From assembly GCF_003944715.1 (NCBI RefSeq), contig NZ_RWIT01000001.1, positions 496,001 through 560,000 of the forward strand: a stretch of 64,000 bases of DNA, in the 5' to 3' direction. Below, one piece after another: positions 45,662-53,919 of the stretch. The DNA is from Hymenobacter rigui (lineage in GTDB: Bacteria; Bacteroidota; Bacteroidia; Cytophagales; Hymenobacteraceae). The position numbers and the translations under genes are program-made. The notes beneath the pieces were generated by a model, which searched no databases, was not told where the DNA came from, and was given only the letters and a program-made list of their open reading frames with translations. The stretch's first letter is position 1. Each line of letters opens with the position of its first letter.

Positions 45662-47041
45662 ATGGCTAACAGCAAAACCACAGAGCACAAAGAGGGAAAG
45701 GCAACCGTCCGAATCGTTTACTTCACTAGCAAGACGCTAGCCGATGGAAGCCACCCCTTGCTTGTTTGCATTACCAAAGACCGCAAACGCAAGTACCTGG
45801 CAACGGGGCAGGCCCTTTTGCCTAAGTATTGGAACGCCGAAAAAAGTAACTACAGGGACGCCATTCGCAAGAGCTATCCCGAGCCCCAACGAGACAAGCT
45901 GATAACCAAGCTGGCTGAGTGGGAAGCCAAGTACAGCGGCGCAGCCGATACCCTAGCTGAAGCCGACGAACAGCACGACGCGCCGGCAGTAGCCGCTAAA
46001 GCCATTGAGAGCCGCAAAGCCCAGCGCCGCGTGAAGCTGTTAGCCTACTGCTACGAATTGAGTGAGGGCTACACCAAAACGGGCCAGACAGGCAACGCAA
46101 TTGTCTATCGGGACCTTGCCAACCAGCTAGCCAAGTTCGTAGCTGCTGAAGCCGACGTAACCCCGCCCCCTAGCGGCCGGGGCAAGGGCCAAGAACTGGC
46201 AGCATGGGTTAGTCAGCACGACATAACCTTAGACCGTGTAAACGTGAACTTTTGCCGCGAATGGGAGGCCACGCTCCGCGCTACAGGTATTCGGGAAATA
46301 ACCTTGTCCCTACGGTTTCGCACGTTGCGGGCCGTGCTCAATCAAGCCATTGCAGCCGGTCTAATGAAAGCTGAGAGCTACCCCTTCGCCCGCACGGTGG
46401 CTGAAAAGCACAAGTTCACGGTGGGCAAGTTTGACGTGAGCACGGCTAAGCGTGCTATCAGTCGGGAAGAACTACGGCGGCTAGAGGCGCTAGAGCCCAC
46501 TAAAGAGCGTCAGCAGCTTGCCAAAGACGTGTTTCTATTCGGCTTTTATTGCGGTGGAATCAATTTCGTGGACTTAGGGCAGCTACGTTGGAAAGACCTA
46601 GCCGGCACTGAGGAAACCGGGCTACGGCTCAATTACACCCGACAAAAGACGGGCGGCAAGTTCAGTCTGAAGCTCCTGGCTCCTGCTGCTGCCATTGTAG
46701 CCAAGTATCGGCCCTTTACCTACGCCGGCCCCGAAAGCTATGTGTTTCCAGTGCTCGACACAGCCAAGCACCAAACGCCTCAACAGGTAAAAAACCGGCT
46801 CCACAAGGTACTAGGGCAAGTAAACGAAGACCTCAAGATCTTAGGCCAAGCGGCTGCCATTGCTACGCCGCTCACTACCTACGTAGCCCGTCACTCATTC
46901 GCAACTACGCTGAAGCTGAGCGGGGCCGCAACGGGCCAAATCTCGCAAGCAATGGGCCACAAGTCTGAAGCAGTTACCGCTGTGTACTTGGATTCCTTCG
47001 CTTCAGAGGTAATGGATAATCTGTTTGACGGGCTTCTATAA
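45662..47041 (+). CDS. int: tyrosine recombinase / integrase of the element
   Basis: 459 residues from ATG 45662 (MANSKTTEHKEG); an upstream in-frame start would lie within the GTAAACC repeats. Domain order: an arm-type DNA-binding region with VRIVYFTSKTLADGSHPLLVCITKDRKRKYLATGQ, a core-binding domain (about 150-260), and the catalytic domain with GGINFVDLGQLRWKDL (Arg), TRQKTGGKFSLKL (Lys), TTYVARHSFATTLKLSG (His-x-x-Arg region), QAMGHKS and the Tyr nucleophile in VYLDSF. This is the phage/transposon integrase type common in Bacteroidota mobile elements, distinct from the XerC at 8194. Directly beside attL, as expected. Confidence 0.93.
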   Translation: MANSKTTEHKEGKATVRIVYFTSKTLADGSHPLLVCITKDRKRKYLATGQALLPKYWNAEKSNYRDAIRKSYPEPQRDKLITKLAEWEAKYSGAADTLAEADEQHDAPAVAAKAIESRKAQRRVKLLAYCYELSEGYTKTGQTGNAIVYRDLANQLAKFVAAEADVTPPPSGRGKGQELAAWVSQHDITLDRVNVNFCREWEATLRATGIREITLSLRFRTLRAVLNQAIAAGLMKAESYPFARTVAEKHKFTVGKFDVSTAKRAISREELRRLEALEPTKERQQLAKDVFLFGFYCGGINFVDLGQLRWKDLAGTEETGLRLNYTRQKTGGKFSLKLLAPAAAIVAKYRPFTYAGPESYVFPVLDTAKHQTPQQVKNRLHKVLGQVNEDLKILGQAAAIATPLTTYVARHSFATTLKLSGAATGQISQAMGHKSEAVTAVYLDSFASEVMDNLFDGLL

Positions 47042-47076
47042 AGTAAATACATCTGTCTTTTTAACACCTTCTCGCT

Positions 47077-47697
47077 ATGTCTGACGCTCGCCAACTAATC
47101 TCCGAAATTCACGGTGCTACCATAGAGGCTGAATTTGAGCGCGTGGCTGCCAAAGTGCAAGCCCGATTTCCAAATACATCAAATCCAATTGATGTACTGA
47201 GCATCTATCAACCTGAATTAACCTTTGCCAGACGACTAGTAGCACAGTGGAAAAGCGACTTTCCCAAAGGAGGCCGGCCCCCTCAATACCAAGCTAAAAA
47301 GGGGCTAGTAGCTTTGCTAGAGGAGGAAATAGCTTTCTGGCAGGGGAAGACGCATCCTAGCGCACCAGCAGCGGAAGCAACTACGCCGGAAGTAGCAGAT
47401 GCTCCCAAGCTGTCCTTGCGTCAAGTAGCCCTCTTATATATCTACACAAGGCAGCATATATCTAACAGTGAGGCAAATGCCATAGCGCGGGCCAACGGTC
47501 ATACCAGTGGTGAAAAGCTATACAAGCACTACAACAACTTGTCTAAGACTGAAAACCGCACTTGCATAGATGGAAAAGCATTGCAGCCTCTAATCAAAGA
47601 CGTGCAAGCCGTATTACCCTGGCTTAGCGGACAGCAAAAGGAATATGTTGAAAGTGAGTTAAAAACGCTGAAAAGCAAAATTATAGACCGGTCTTAG
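47077..47697 (+). CDS. mobile-element protein of unknown function
   Basis: 206 residues without signal peptide. The N-terminal half is helical; a Pro/Ala-rich linker (HPSAPAAEATTPEVADAPK) leads to a C-terminal part LSLRQVALLYIYTRQHISNSEANAIARANGHTSGEKLYKHYNNLSKTENRT resembling a motif I recall downstream of integrases in Bacteroidota mobile elements. It is 35 bp after int. The stop codon lies between two copies of the palindrome AGACCGGTCT. Confidence 0.7.
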   Translation: MSDARQLISEIHGATIEAEFERVAAKVQARFPNTSNPIDVLSIYQPELTFARRLVAQWKSDFPKGGRPPQYQAKKGLVALLEEEIAFWQGKTHPSAPAAEATTPEVADAPKLSLRQVALLYIYTRQHISNSEANAIARANGHTSGEKLYKHYNNLSKTENRTCIDGKALQPLIKDVQAVLPWLSGQQKEYVESELKTLKSKIIDRS

Positions 47698-47705
47698 ACC
47701 GGTCT
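47685..47705. repeat. tandem palindromes AGACCGGTCT x2
   Basis: AGACCGGTCT at 47685-47694 and 47696-47705, separated by one T, straddle the stop codon of the preceding gene and are followed by a T-run. It could be an operator or a terminator hairpin. Confidence 0.7.
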
Positions 47706-47759
47706 AACTTTTTGTGGGTCAATACATTTGCTGGCATCAAACCAATACGGCCCAAGCAA

Positions 47760-48035
47760 ATGACTAACCCTTTTGAAACCATCAATTCTAGGTTGAGCAA
47801 CCTAGAAGCATTGCAGCTAGAGACGCTGCAATGCCTACGCCAAGCCATTGCCCAGCCCGCGCCTCAAGTGGGCGGCATAGAGCTTGCCCAAGAGCTTACA
47901 CGTCTTTCCAAAGCTCGCATTTACACGCTTGTATCGGAGCGGGCTATTCCCCACGCCAAGCGCGGTAACCGGCTTTTCTTCAACCGTCAGGAACTACTTG
48001 AATGGGTAGCGGCTGGCAGCCGGGCAGCGGCCTAG
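47760..48035 (+). CDS. excisionase-like helix-turn-helix protein
   Basis: The ATG at 47760 (MTNPFETINSRLSNLEALQLETL) gives 91 residues. A longer upstream frame is possible but spans the palindrome region. A short coiled-coil helix is followed by the HTH_17/excisionase fold: ELAQELTRLSKARIYTLVSERAIPHAKRGNRLFFNRQELLEWVAAG. This is the winged-helix type used by Xis or plasmid/phage regulators. It stands directly before the replication gene, a pairing common in small Bacteroidota elements. Confidence 0.85.
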   Translation: MTNPFETINSRLSNLEALQLETLQCLRQAIAQPAPQVGGIELAQELTRLSKARIYTLVSERAIPHAKRGNRLFFNRQELLEWVAAGSRAAA

Positions 48036-48039
48036 CACT

Positions 48040-48930
48040 ATGAAGGCGGGCAAGATGGTTGATACTATCCGGTTTGTAGTGCCAGAGCGGCTAGTACCCT
48101 CTTGGCTACGTGCTGAGCTAGACAGCCCCCTTGCGACGCCTCATGCCTTAGGCGAAACCCTGACACAGCGCCGGGTATCGGTAACAGTGGGCAACCTGAA
48201 CCTACGCCGCAACGCGTTAGGAGAGTACGTAGGCGAAAACAGCCTGCACCGCTTTGGCCAAGGCCACAACGGCGGCACCTTCACCCGCGCCGATGTTGCC
48301 GCTGCTATTCAAAACCTATCGGATACGCTAGGCTTCAATGTTTCCTGTTGTAAGCTTACTAAAGTAGCTTTTGGCTCCAACCTGAACGGGTTAGACGTGC
48401 AAGCCACGCTGCAAGCCCTTGCTGACTATAAAGGCAAGCGGTTTCTGAAGTACGAAAAGGGCAAGAGCATAACAGGAGCAAAGCGGCTACTCACAGAGCT
48501 AGAAATTAAGCTGTATGACAAACAGCGGGAACTAGCCGAAAAGCGTCAAGCTCTGCTGCCTAGTGCCACCCTCCGCTTTGAGCTGACAAGCCGCAAGCTG
48601 AGCTACCTACGGCGGCTAGGAGCCACCACAGTAGCCGACTTAGCAAGCCCCGAATTTTTCATAGCAGCAGGAGCCGAGCTAGAGGACCGGCTAGGAGCTT
48701 GCGGCTTTACCGAACAACTTAATGGGGAACTACTGTCAGCCGATGAAATTGAGGCGCTAGCTCTTGTAAGCAGCCCGCTTTTCGCCGCCTACGCCGCTAA
48801 CCGAGCCAACAAAGACCGGGCAACCCGACGCCGCAAGCTGGCAGCTCAGGCCCGCGAAAAGGCCCTGCTGTCAAACCACAAGCATGTCTTGCTAGCACGT
48901 CTAAAAGCGGCCTTGTCGGAACTGGCCTAA
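48040..48930 (+). CDS. phage/plasmid replication protein (G2P/CRI-like)
   Basis: 296 residues from ATG 48040, 4 bp after the HTH gene (ATG 48055 is also possible). The opening DTIRFVVPERLVPSW, then NLRRNALGEYVGENSLHRFGQGHNGGTFTRADVAAAIQNLSDTLGF and later LEIKLYDKQRELAEKR, TLRFELTSRKLSYLRRLGATTVADLASPEFF follow the order seen in filamentous-phage gene II/X-type and related plasmid initiators (HUH-like nicking proteins that start rolling-circle replication). A clear HUH pair is not obvious, and the YDK Tyr is a candidate. The assignment is from pattern memory and needs a profile search. Confidence 0.65.
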   Translation: MKAGKMVDTIRFVVPERLVPSWLRAELDSPLATPHALGETLTQRRVSVTVGNLNLRRNALGEYVGENSLHRFGQGHNGGTFTRADVAAAIQNLSDTLGFNVSCCKLTKVAFGSNLNGLDVQATLQALADYKGKRFLKYEKGKSITGAKRLLTELEIKLYDKQRELAEKRQALLPSATLRFELTSRKLSYLRRLGATTVADLASPEFFIAAGAELEDRLGACGFTEQLNGELLSADEIEALALVSSPLFAAYAANRANKDRATRRRKLAAQAREKALLSNHKHVLLARLKAALSELA

Positions 48931-49083
48931 AAGGGCCGATTTCGACTTGTATATAACCGGAAATCTGTCATCATACACGCGACAAGCACCCCAAAGCAGC
49001 CCCACCAAAAGCAGCATAAAGTAACAAAGAGCAGGCTCACAGAATCAGCTAGTAACGAAGGAAACCCTCAGAAGCTAGAAAGC

Positions 49084-49173
49084 ATGGAAACGCCAAACAC
49101 AGACGCAATCCCAGAAGACAGGAGCGGTAGCCTTTTGAAGTTGAAATACCTCTCAAACCTCAAAACACGATAG
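49084..49173 (+). CDS. possible 29-residue leader peptide
   Basis: A small frame METPNTDAIPEDRSGS to LKTR in the 248-bp gap between the replication gene and the next gene; its stop at 49171-49173 is 5 bp before the next ATG. Translation is unproven. The remainder of this gap holds no other feature I can support, although a rolling-circle nick site might lie in it. Confidence 0.25.
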   Translation: METPNTDAIPEDRSGSLLKLKYLSNLKTR

Positions 49174-49178
49174 AGAGC

Positions 49179-49973
49179 ATGGAAAAGTCAGAAGATAAAA
49201 AGAAGGATAAACTTCTGTATGTAAATAAGTTGAGTCAGAAGAACCGGCAAAAAGTGCTTTTCGAAGCTTTCATCGACTATCCGACAGGATTCGGATACAG
49301 AGACCGGATTAGAGATATGGCCGTGCGAGCTAACGTAAAGCCTGCAATTATCTTCCAACACGCACGCCGTCACGATTGGGAGAATACCCTAGCACAGGTC
49401 TTAGAGGCACAAAAACAGGAAGAGGCATTTGCACAAGCGTTGGACAGCGCCAACCCGCTAGAGCGAGAAATTCCCCTCTCCACCATAGCCAATAAGGTGA
49501 AGGGCCTCAGCTGGCTACTCCTGACAACGGCCCGCACCTATGTACAAGCGACGGCATACATGATTCAATACTATGCGGCTCGTATTGCCCGCGTAGCATC
49601 TGAAGCAGGGGGCTTTCATCTTCTCAGCAGTGAAGAACTAGCGGAGGTCAAAGGCTACCAAATCCAGCTACAGCAACAGGCCAAACAACTAGAGCCCTAC
49701 ATGAAACCAGGGGCTATTACGGCCCTACTCAGCAGTATCAACTTCTCGCAGCAGATACCAGACGACAGCAGCGAAAGAGATACAACGGCCTTCACAATTG
49801 CTTCGCTTACGGCCAAGATGCGAGAGTTAGGCATGTTGTCCGCCTTTGATAACCCAAGCCGAGCCGTCCAGGGCTTCACCGACGAACCCTTGCCTATCCT
49901 ATCGGGGCATGTCAATCAGGACAACAATTCTCCGATCTCTTTCCAAGACGGAACAACCCCCGGCTTGATTTAA
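49179..49973 (+). CDS. unknown protein with terminase-small-subunit-like N-terminal HTH
   Basis: 264 residues. The first 20 are Lys-rich. Residues 25-75 (RQKVLFEAFIDYPTGFGYRDRIRDMAVRANVKPAIIFQHARRHDWENTLA) form a helix-turn-helix in which the recognition helix is followed by HDW, as in phage terminase small subunits and similar DNA-binding proteins. The middle is a long helix region (RTYVQATAYMIQYYAARIARVASEAGGFHLLSSEELAEVKGYQIQLQQQAKQLEPY). The Pro-rich C-terminus is disordered. The TerS reading is speculative. Confidence 0.6.
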   Translation: MEKSEDKKKDKLLYVNKLSQKNRQKVLFEAFIDYPTGFGYRDRIRDMAVRANVKPAIIFQHARRHDWENTLAQVLEAQKQEEAFAQALDSANPLEREIPLSTIANKVKGLSWLLLTTARTYVQATAYMIQYYAARIARVASEAGGFHLLSSEELAEVKGYQIQLQQQAKQLEPYMKPGAITALLSSINFSQQIPDDSSERDTTAFTIASLTAKMRELGMLSAFDNPSRAVQGFTDEPLPILSGHVNQDNNSPISFQDGTTPGLI

Positions 49974-50005
49974 AAAGTAACTTTTTCACCTAACCCTGTA
50001 CACTC

Positions 50006-50362
50006 ATGGCATTTCAATTTGGCGGGAATAATCCCGGCGCTGGCTATGGTTCCAGCAATCAGCACATCGAGATTAAGCCTCATATTCCTACGGTAGAGTT
50101 GAGCACGTTATACGTACTCCTACCTCAGCATTTCGCCGTTGTAGCATTAGGCCCCGGCAAAAGCCTAGAGCAAAGCCGGGCCCGGCTCGGGGCTACACTA
50201 GGTAGCAATGGTTATGAATGGGAGGCCGTAGTGGAGTATGCTCGCAATGTCTACGAGCATAAGAAAGGCAAACTACGGGGCGTCAATTCCGAAGCGGAAT
50301 TTTTGGCTGAGTTCGAGAAGGTGAGGCCACACCATTTGGCCGCTTTCCTAGCCTCTAAGTAA
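50006..50362 (+). CDS. small protein of unknown function
   Basis: 118 residues. The N-terminus is Gly/Asn-rich (FQFGGNNPGAGYGSSNQ) and the rest a small alpha/beta domain (VELSTLYVLLPQHFAVVALGPGKSLEQSRARLGATLGSNGYEWEAVVEYARNVYEHKK). It lies 32 bp after the preceding gene on the same strand. I know no family for it. Confidence 0.55.
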   Translation: MAFQFGGNNPGAGYGSSNQHIEIKPHIPTVELSTLYVLLPQHFAVVALGPGKSLEQSRARLGATLGSNGYEWEAVVEYARNVYEHKKGKLRGVNSEAEFLAEFEKVRPHHLAAFLASK

Positions 50363-50363
50363 C

Positions 50364-50531
50364 ATGCAGTACACCGTACAAGGCCACAGAATCATGTGCT
50401 GCCAAGTGCTACCAAAAGTAACTTTTCAGTTTCAGGGCTACACGGTTACAACAGGCCCGGACACAATTGTAGGTTGGGTGCTAGTTGGTGGCATCTGCAA
50501 AGGGGTTACTGGACAGTGGCACGATAACTAG
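50364..50531 (+). CDS. possible 55-residue protein
   Basis: Starts one base after the previous stop (ATG 50364). It is beta-rich with a Cys pair (GHRIMCCQVLPKVTFQFQGYTVTTG). The spacing and codon use support translation, but there is no family evidence. It overlaps no other gene. Confidence 0.4.
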   Translation: MQYTVQGHRIMCCQVLPKVTFQFQGYTVTTGPDTIVGWVLVGGICKGVTGQWHDN

Positions 50532-50538
50532 TAAGCAC

Positions 50539-50784
50539 ATGGCAATGATCTCTTTCACCGTCGCAGAAGCTAGGCTGCTTTCGCATAGCTTGAATAGCTG
50601 CAAGGTTAGCCAGTTCAACCAAAAGCAATTAGAGGCGCTTCCCACTATTGGCCGTAAGCTGGCGAACTTCCTACTCGATAACGAGCATAAGAAGCCAAGG
50701 AAATCACAAAATCCCCCCTTCTACAATGAAGAACGCGCCAACAAAACGGGCGTTTTTACTGTCCTTCGAGATACAGATATATAA
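50539..50784 (+). CDS. small protein of unknown function
   Basis: 81 residues from ATG 50539 (ATG 50545 alternative). The helical N-terminal half (ISFTVAEARLLSHSLNSCKVSQFNQKQLEALPTIGRKLANFLLDNEHKK) is followed by a polar tail. Its stop lies at the start of the long terminator 50782-50853. No family recognised. Confidence 0.45.
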   Translation: MAMISFTVAEARLLSHSLNSCKVSQFNQKQLEALPTIGRKLANFLLDNEHKKPRKSQNPPFYNEERANKTGVFTVLRDTDI

Positions 50785-50853
50785 AAAGCTCGAAAGAACG
50801 GAATATTCCACAATCAATAGTTTGTGGAATATTCCGTTCTTTCGAGCTTTTTA
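50782..50853. terminator. very long bidirectional terminator inside the element
   Basis: A perfect stem of about 30 bp (50783-50812 paired with 50823-50852; AAAAAGCTCGAAAGAACGG... and its complement) with a loop of about 10 nt and A/T runs at both bases. It separates the plus-strand element genes from the minus-strand helicase/DUF2290 operon. Confidence 0.9.
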
Positions 50854-50855
50854 GT

Positions 50856-51530
50856 CTACATAGACATGAATATTGAATAATAATCATGTCCTATATCAAC
50901 ATCAGTTAAGTTCTTGTTGGATGATGCTAACAGATAAACTATATTCGGAGATTTATTTATCTTAAAATATTCATCGCTATATGTGTTTTGTATTATAAAA
51001 TCTACAAAATGAAACGGAAGTATTATATGTTTAAATGGGATTCTTAACTCTTGTATGCCGTCAATCTGTAGATGATTAGTATTGTGTGATGTGACGTCTC
51101 TGTCATAGTCAAATCGAACGTGAGTTGTATTGCTAACAGAGATGCCCTGTCCCATTAAATCATGCAATAACATGTAGTGAGCTTCAAGAGCTTCGCTAAA
51201 TGTTTCTCCGTAATAAGTGTCAATATCTTCTCTTTCGATATTGATTGTTTTAGGTGCTGGGTAATAAGCTAGTCTTATCTTTTTAAGGCCAGTATTATCA
51301 TAGCTATAATATATTTGTACAGCAGATCTGTCTGTTAGAAGAAATGTAAATTGTCTGTTAGCAATCAAGTCTTCGTACTGCTTTGAGTATACCTGCTTAG
51401 ATATGCCAGATTTATAGCTGGGCCAGCATATCTCATTGTTTTGTTCGGAATAATTCCTGTCTATTATGAAGTCTTTGAATGCCTTATAAGTGGCATCTAG
51501 ATTTTCAAAAACATTATTAATTGGAATCAT
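50856..51530 (-). CDS. DUF2290-domain protein
   Basis: 224 residues. The pattern of DUF2290 is visible: a core with FTFLLTDRSAVQIYYSYDNTGLKKIRLAYYPAPK near 80-113 and, in the second half, HVRFDYDRDVTSHNTNHLQIDGIQELRIPFKHIILPFHFVDFIIQNTYSDEYF. The biochemical role of the domain is not known to me. Its start overlaps the helicase stop by 14 bp, so the two proteins are translationally coupled and probably act together. Codon use is strongly AT-biased compared with the rest of the window, pointing to recent transfer. Candidate defence-system component by context. Confidence 0.75.
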   Translation of the reverse strand: MIPINNVFENLDATYKAFKDFIIDRNYSEQNNEICWPSYKSGISKQVYSKQYEDLIANRQFTFLLTDRSAVQIYYSYDNTGLKKIRLAYYPAPKTINIEREDIDTYYGETFSEALEAHYMLLHDLMGQGISVSNTTHVRFDYDRDVTSHNTNHLQIDGIQELRIPFKHIILPFHFVDFIIQNTYSDEYFKINKSPNIVYLLASSNKNLTDVDIGHDYYSIFMSM

Positions 51531-53721
51531 CCTTTTTGATAATTTTGCTAAGTAAATCAGGGTTCTGTCTTAGCGTTTCAATTAAAATTTCTGGGTTCTT
51601 ACTTATTAATTCATCTATCTGTCTTTGTGATTTTTCTATTTCGTTTTCGGCTTTGTTTAAGATGACCCTTCTTCTTTTTAACTCTTCCTCACTAGGGAAT
51701 TTGAAATTGAACCTTGGGTAATCGTTACTTATATGCCTTATTTCCTCTGCAAGTTCGTTGATTCTTCTCCCGTTGCCACTTATATAACAATATCCTCTAG
51801 AGCGTGTGATGGACACAAATGCTGCGTTTCTTGAACGAAACGAAGTGTTTGTTATAGCGAATTGGGCATCAGTTACAAATACAATGTTTGCCTCATTCCC
51901 TTTTGCTCTATATGGAGTGAGAAGGTTCACAAACCCCTTCTCCTGAAAAGTATCAGCAGATTCAATATATCCAGGAGTTATACTCTTGACGCCAAGAAAA
52001 TCTAACTGCTGGCGCATGTATCCGAAAAGTTCTCCTGTTCCTAGCGTCGCAAGTGTTATTACCATGATCTGCTCAGGGCTAATGCCCTGAGTCGAAATCA
52101 GTGTATGTATCTTCTGAGCTACAGAATCATACTCCTCTTTCCAGCTGCTATAGGATTCAAAAGACACTAGCTGCTTGTCATCAGCAGCCTTCTCTTTTAA
52201 TATTTTTTCAAGTATGTTTTTGCTGAAAGTTTCTGGTCTTTCTATTTCAACCTGATCACCTTCTTTGAAGGTGCTTTTATTAGGTTTAAGTACTCTGTAT
52301 CCAATGGCACTCCATGATTTATTATCTGATAAAATATCGACTATTCCTTCTTTGCGATATATTCCTAATCCTAGCCCGTGGGCAGTCATTAAAGTAATTC
52401 TAGGATTTCTGTAGCAATTGGATAATATAAAATCTTTTTCAATGCCACCAATATATGTCCCTTCAAGCTCTGTATTAGGGATATTTGGATTACCTTCATT
52501 GTCTAGTCCAAAAAGATCTCTAGGCTCTTTTATCTTTAATTCATTCAACGATTGAAATTCGTCGTATGCCCAAATTATACGCTTAGGGTTTTTTGTGAGT
52601 AAATATATGACTTCGAAGAAAGGCTGTGGAAAATCTTGGGCCTCATCAATCAGTACCATATCATAGTATGGATCCGGGTTTAAAGATTTTAGCTTTCTTA
52701 ATAGATCGGTAAAAATGAATTCTAGAGGATCTAATTGATTTTTAACATCGCCATATGCAAACGGATTTAATCCAAATCTTTTGCAGACGGAATAGTAAAA
52801 GCCAGCCCTACCTTTACCTCCCCAAGCATGCATTACTTCAAGAACTGACCAATCAGGGCTGCTCCTTGTTTCATAGGTATAATACTTAGTTATAAGGTCA
52901 TGTATCTGATTATACATGCTTTGAGTATTGAACACAGATAGGATTCTCAACTTTTCGTCTTCCTTATGTGTCAAGGCAGCCTTAAGGGCGAGAATAACTG
53001 TCTTGCCTGTTCCCGCAAGCCCTCTTATCCTTTGCGGGCCAGAAGGTATTTGCATTGAAACTTTACGCTGTTCTTCATCAAGAGTAAAAGTATTGTCCAT
53101 CGATCTGTCAATAAGATCTCCTAACAATGTACTCTCAGGATTTAAGACCGCTTTACGAGCTTTTGCAAATACTTTAGTCCCTTCTATAAGGCTTTGAGAT
53201 TGTTTAGATACATATATGGAATTATTGCTGTTTCTTATAAATGATCTTATATATGATGTTATTGAATTTCGATCGATATGTGGGTTTATTAGGTTAAGAG
53301 AGGCTATTTTGTCAGCTGGAGTATTGCAGAATACTAATACTTTGCCGATGACAATTTTTAATTGTCCGGTTCTTCTATCGTAAACTCTGCCATCTTGCTT
53401 AAGTCTATTTTGGATCTCGCGTTCAAAGTTGTCAATGACAATATCACGCGAGGGGATTGTTACCCCAGTTTCTGTGATCCAATATTCATCACTATCGTCA
53501 GCTGGCCCTAGTATGTGCTCAGATACGATATCTATTATTAAAATACCATGCTCATATATTTGAGCTATGAATGAAGGAATGTCTTTACCCTGCATTCCAA
53601 CAGAGGGCATTCTATAGCCAAGGGTACCTTCAAATGACACAAAATCACTATTGATCTGTGTTCCTATAATCTTCTCTTCAGCGGAACTGTTGTGGCCTAA
53701 GCTACCTGAGATGTACTGCAT
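51517..53721 (-). CDS. UvrD-like superfamily 1 helicase, candidate defence protein
   Basis: 734 residues from ATG 53721 (an upstream TTG would add 9). Residues 1-190 form an alpha/beta region with a GKDIPSFIAQIYEHGILIIDIVSEHI stretch somewhat like NERD-type nuclease domains, though the usual acidic/Lys active site is not clear. The helicase core has motif Q/I QRIRGLAGTGKTVILALKAA (Walker A near 235), motif II YYDMVLIDEAQDFPQPFFEV (near 358), motif III-like AYDEFQSL, motif IV region FILSNCYRNPRI, and motif V-VI LLTPYRAKGNEANIVFV and AAFVSITRSRGYCYISG. The C-terminus is a coiled coil ending with IIKKDDSN. AT-rich; overlaps the DUF2290 gene by 14 bp. Confidence 0.85.
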   Translation of the reverse strand: MQYISGSLGHNSSAEEKIIGTQINSDFVSFEGTLGYRMPSVGMQGKDIPSFIAQIYEHGILIIDIVSEHILGPADDSDEYWITETGVTIPSRDIVIDNFEREIQNRLKQDGRVYDRRTGQLKIVIGKVLVFCNTPADKIASLNLINPHIDRNSITSYIRSFIRNSNNSIYVSKQSQSLIEGTKVFAKARKAVLNPESTLLGDLIDRSMDNTFTLDEEQRKVSMQIPSGPQRIRGLAGTGKTVILALKAALTHKEDEKLRILSVFNTQSMYNQIHDLITKYYTYETRSSPDWSVLEVMHAWGGKGRAGFYYSVCKRFGLNPFAYGDVKNQLDPLEFIFTDLLRKLKSLNPDPYYDMVLIDEAQDFPQPFFEVIYLLTKNPKRIIWAYDEFQSLNELKIKEPRDLFGLDNEGNPNIPNTELEGTYIGGIEKDFILSNCYRNPRITLMTAHGLGLGIYRKEGIVDILSDNKSWSAIGYRVLKPNKSTFKEGDQVEIERPETFSKNILEKILKEKAADDKQLVSFESYSSWKEEYDSVAQKIHTLISTQGISPEQIMVITLATLGTGELFGYMRQQLDFLGVKSITPGYIESADTFQEKGFVNLLTPYRAKGNEANIVFVTDAQFAITNTSFRSRNAAFVSITRSRGYCYISGNGRRINELAEEIRHISNDYPRFNFKFPSEEELKRRRVILNKAENEIEKSQRQIDELISKNPEILIETLRQNPDLLSKIIKKDDSN

Positions 53722-53847
53722 GTGTTGGTGCTTCGATGTGCAATGCAAAAGTGACTATTAAATAACTGCTAACTGCCTAGTCGAAATATCAAGGAATATA
53801 GGGCTATTACAAACACATCTGAAGCGGAGGCGTGGCAGAAGTGTTTT

Positions 53848-53869
53848 TGTGTAAACCATGATGTAAACC
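53848..53869. promoter_or_regulatory. right paired GTAAACC repeats (possible Int/Xis sites)
   Basis: TGTGTAAACC at 53848-53857 and TGTAAACC at 53862-53869 have GTAAACC cores 12 bp apart, in the same orientation and spacing as the pair at the left end. They lie 51 bp inside the right att core. Confidence 0.65.
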
Positions 53870-53876
53870 AAAAACA

Positions 53877-53912
53877 AATCAGCCACTTATGCTGATGCAT
53901 AAGTGGCTGATT
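53877..53912 (-). terminator. terminator downstream of tRNA-Gly
   Basis: A perfect 14-bp stem (53877-53890 with 53899-53912) beginning 8 bp beyond the tRNA 3' end, with T-rich sequence after it on the minus strand. It is inside the element and so is provided by it. Confidence 0.75.
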
Positions 53913-53919
53913 ATCAGTG

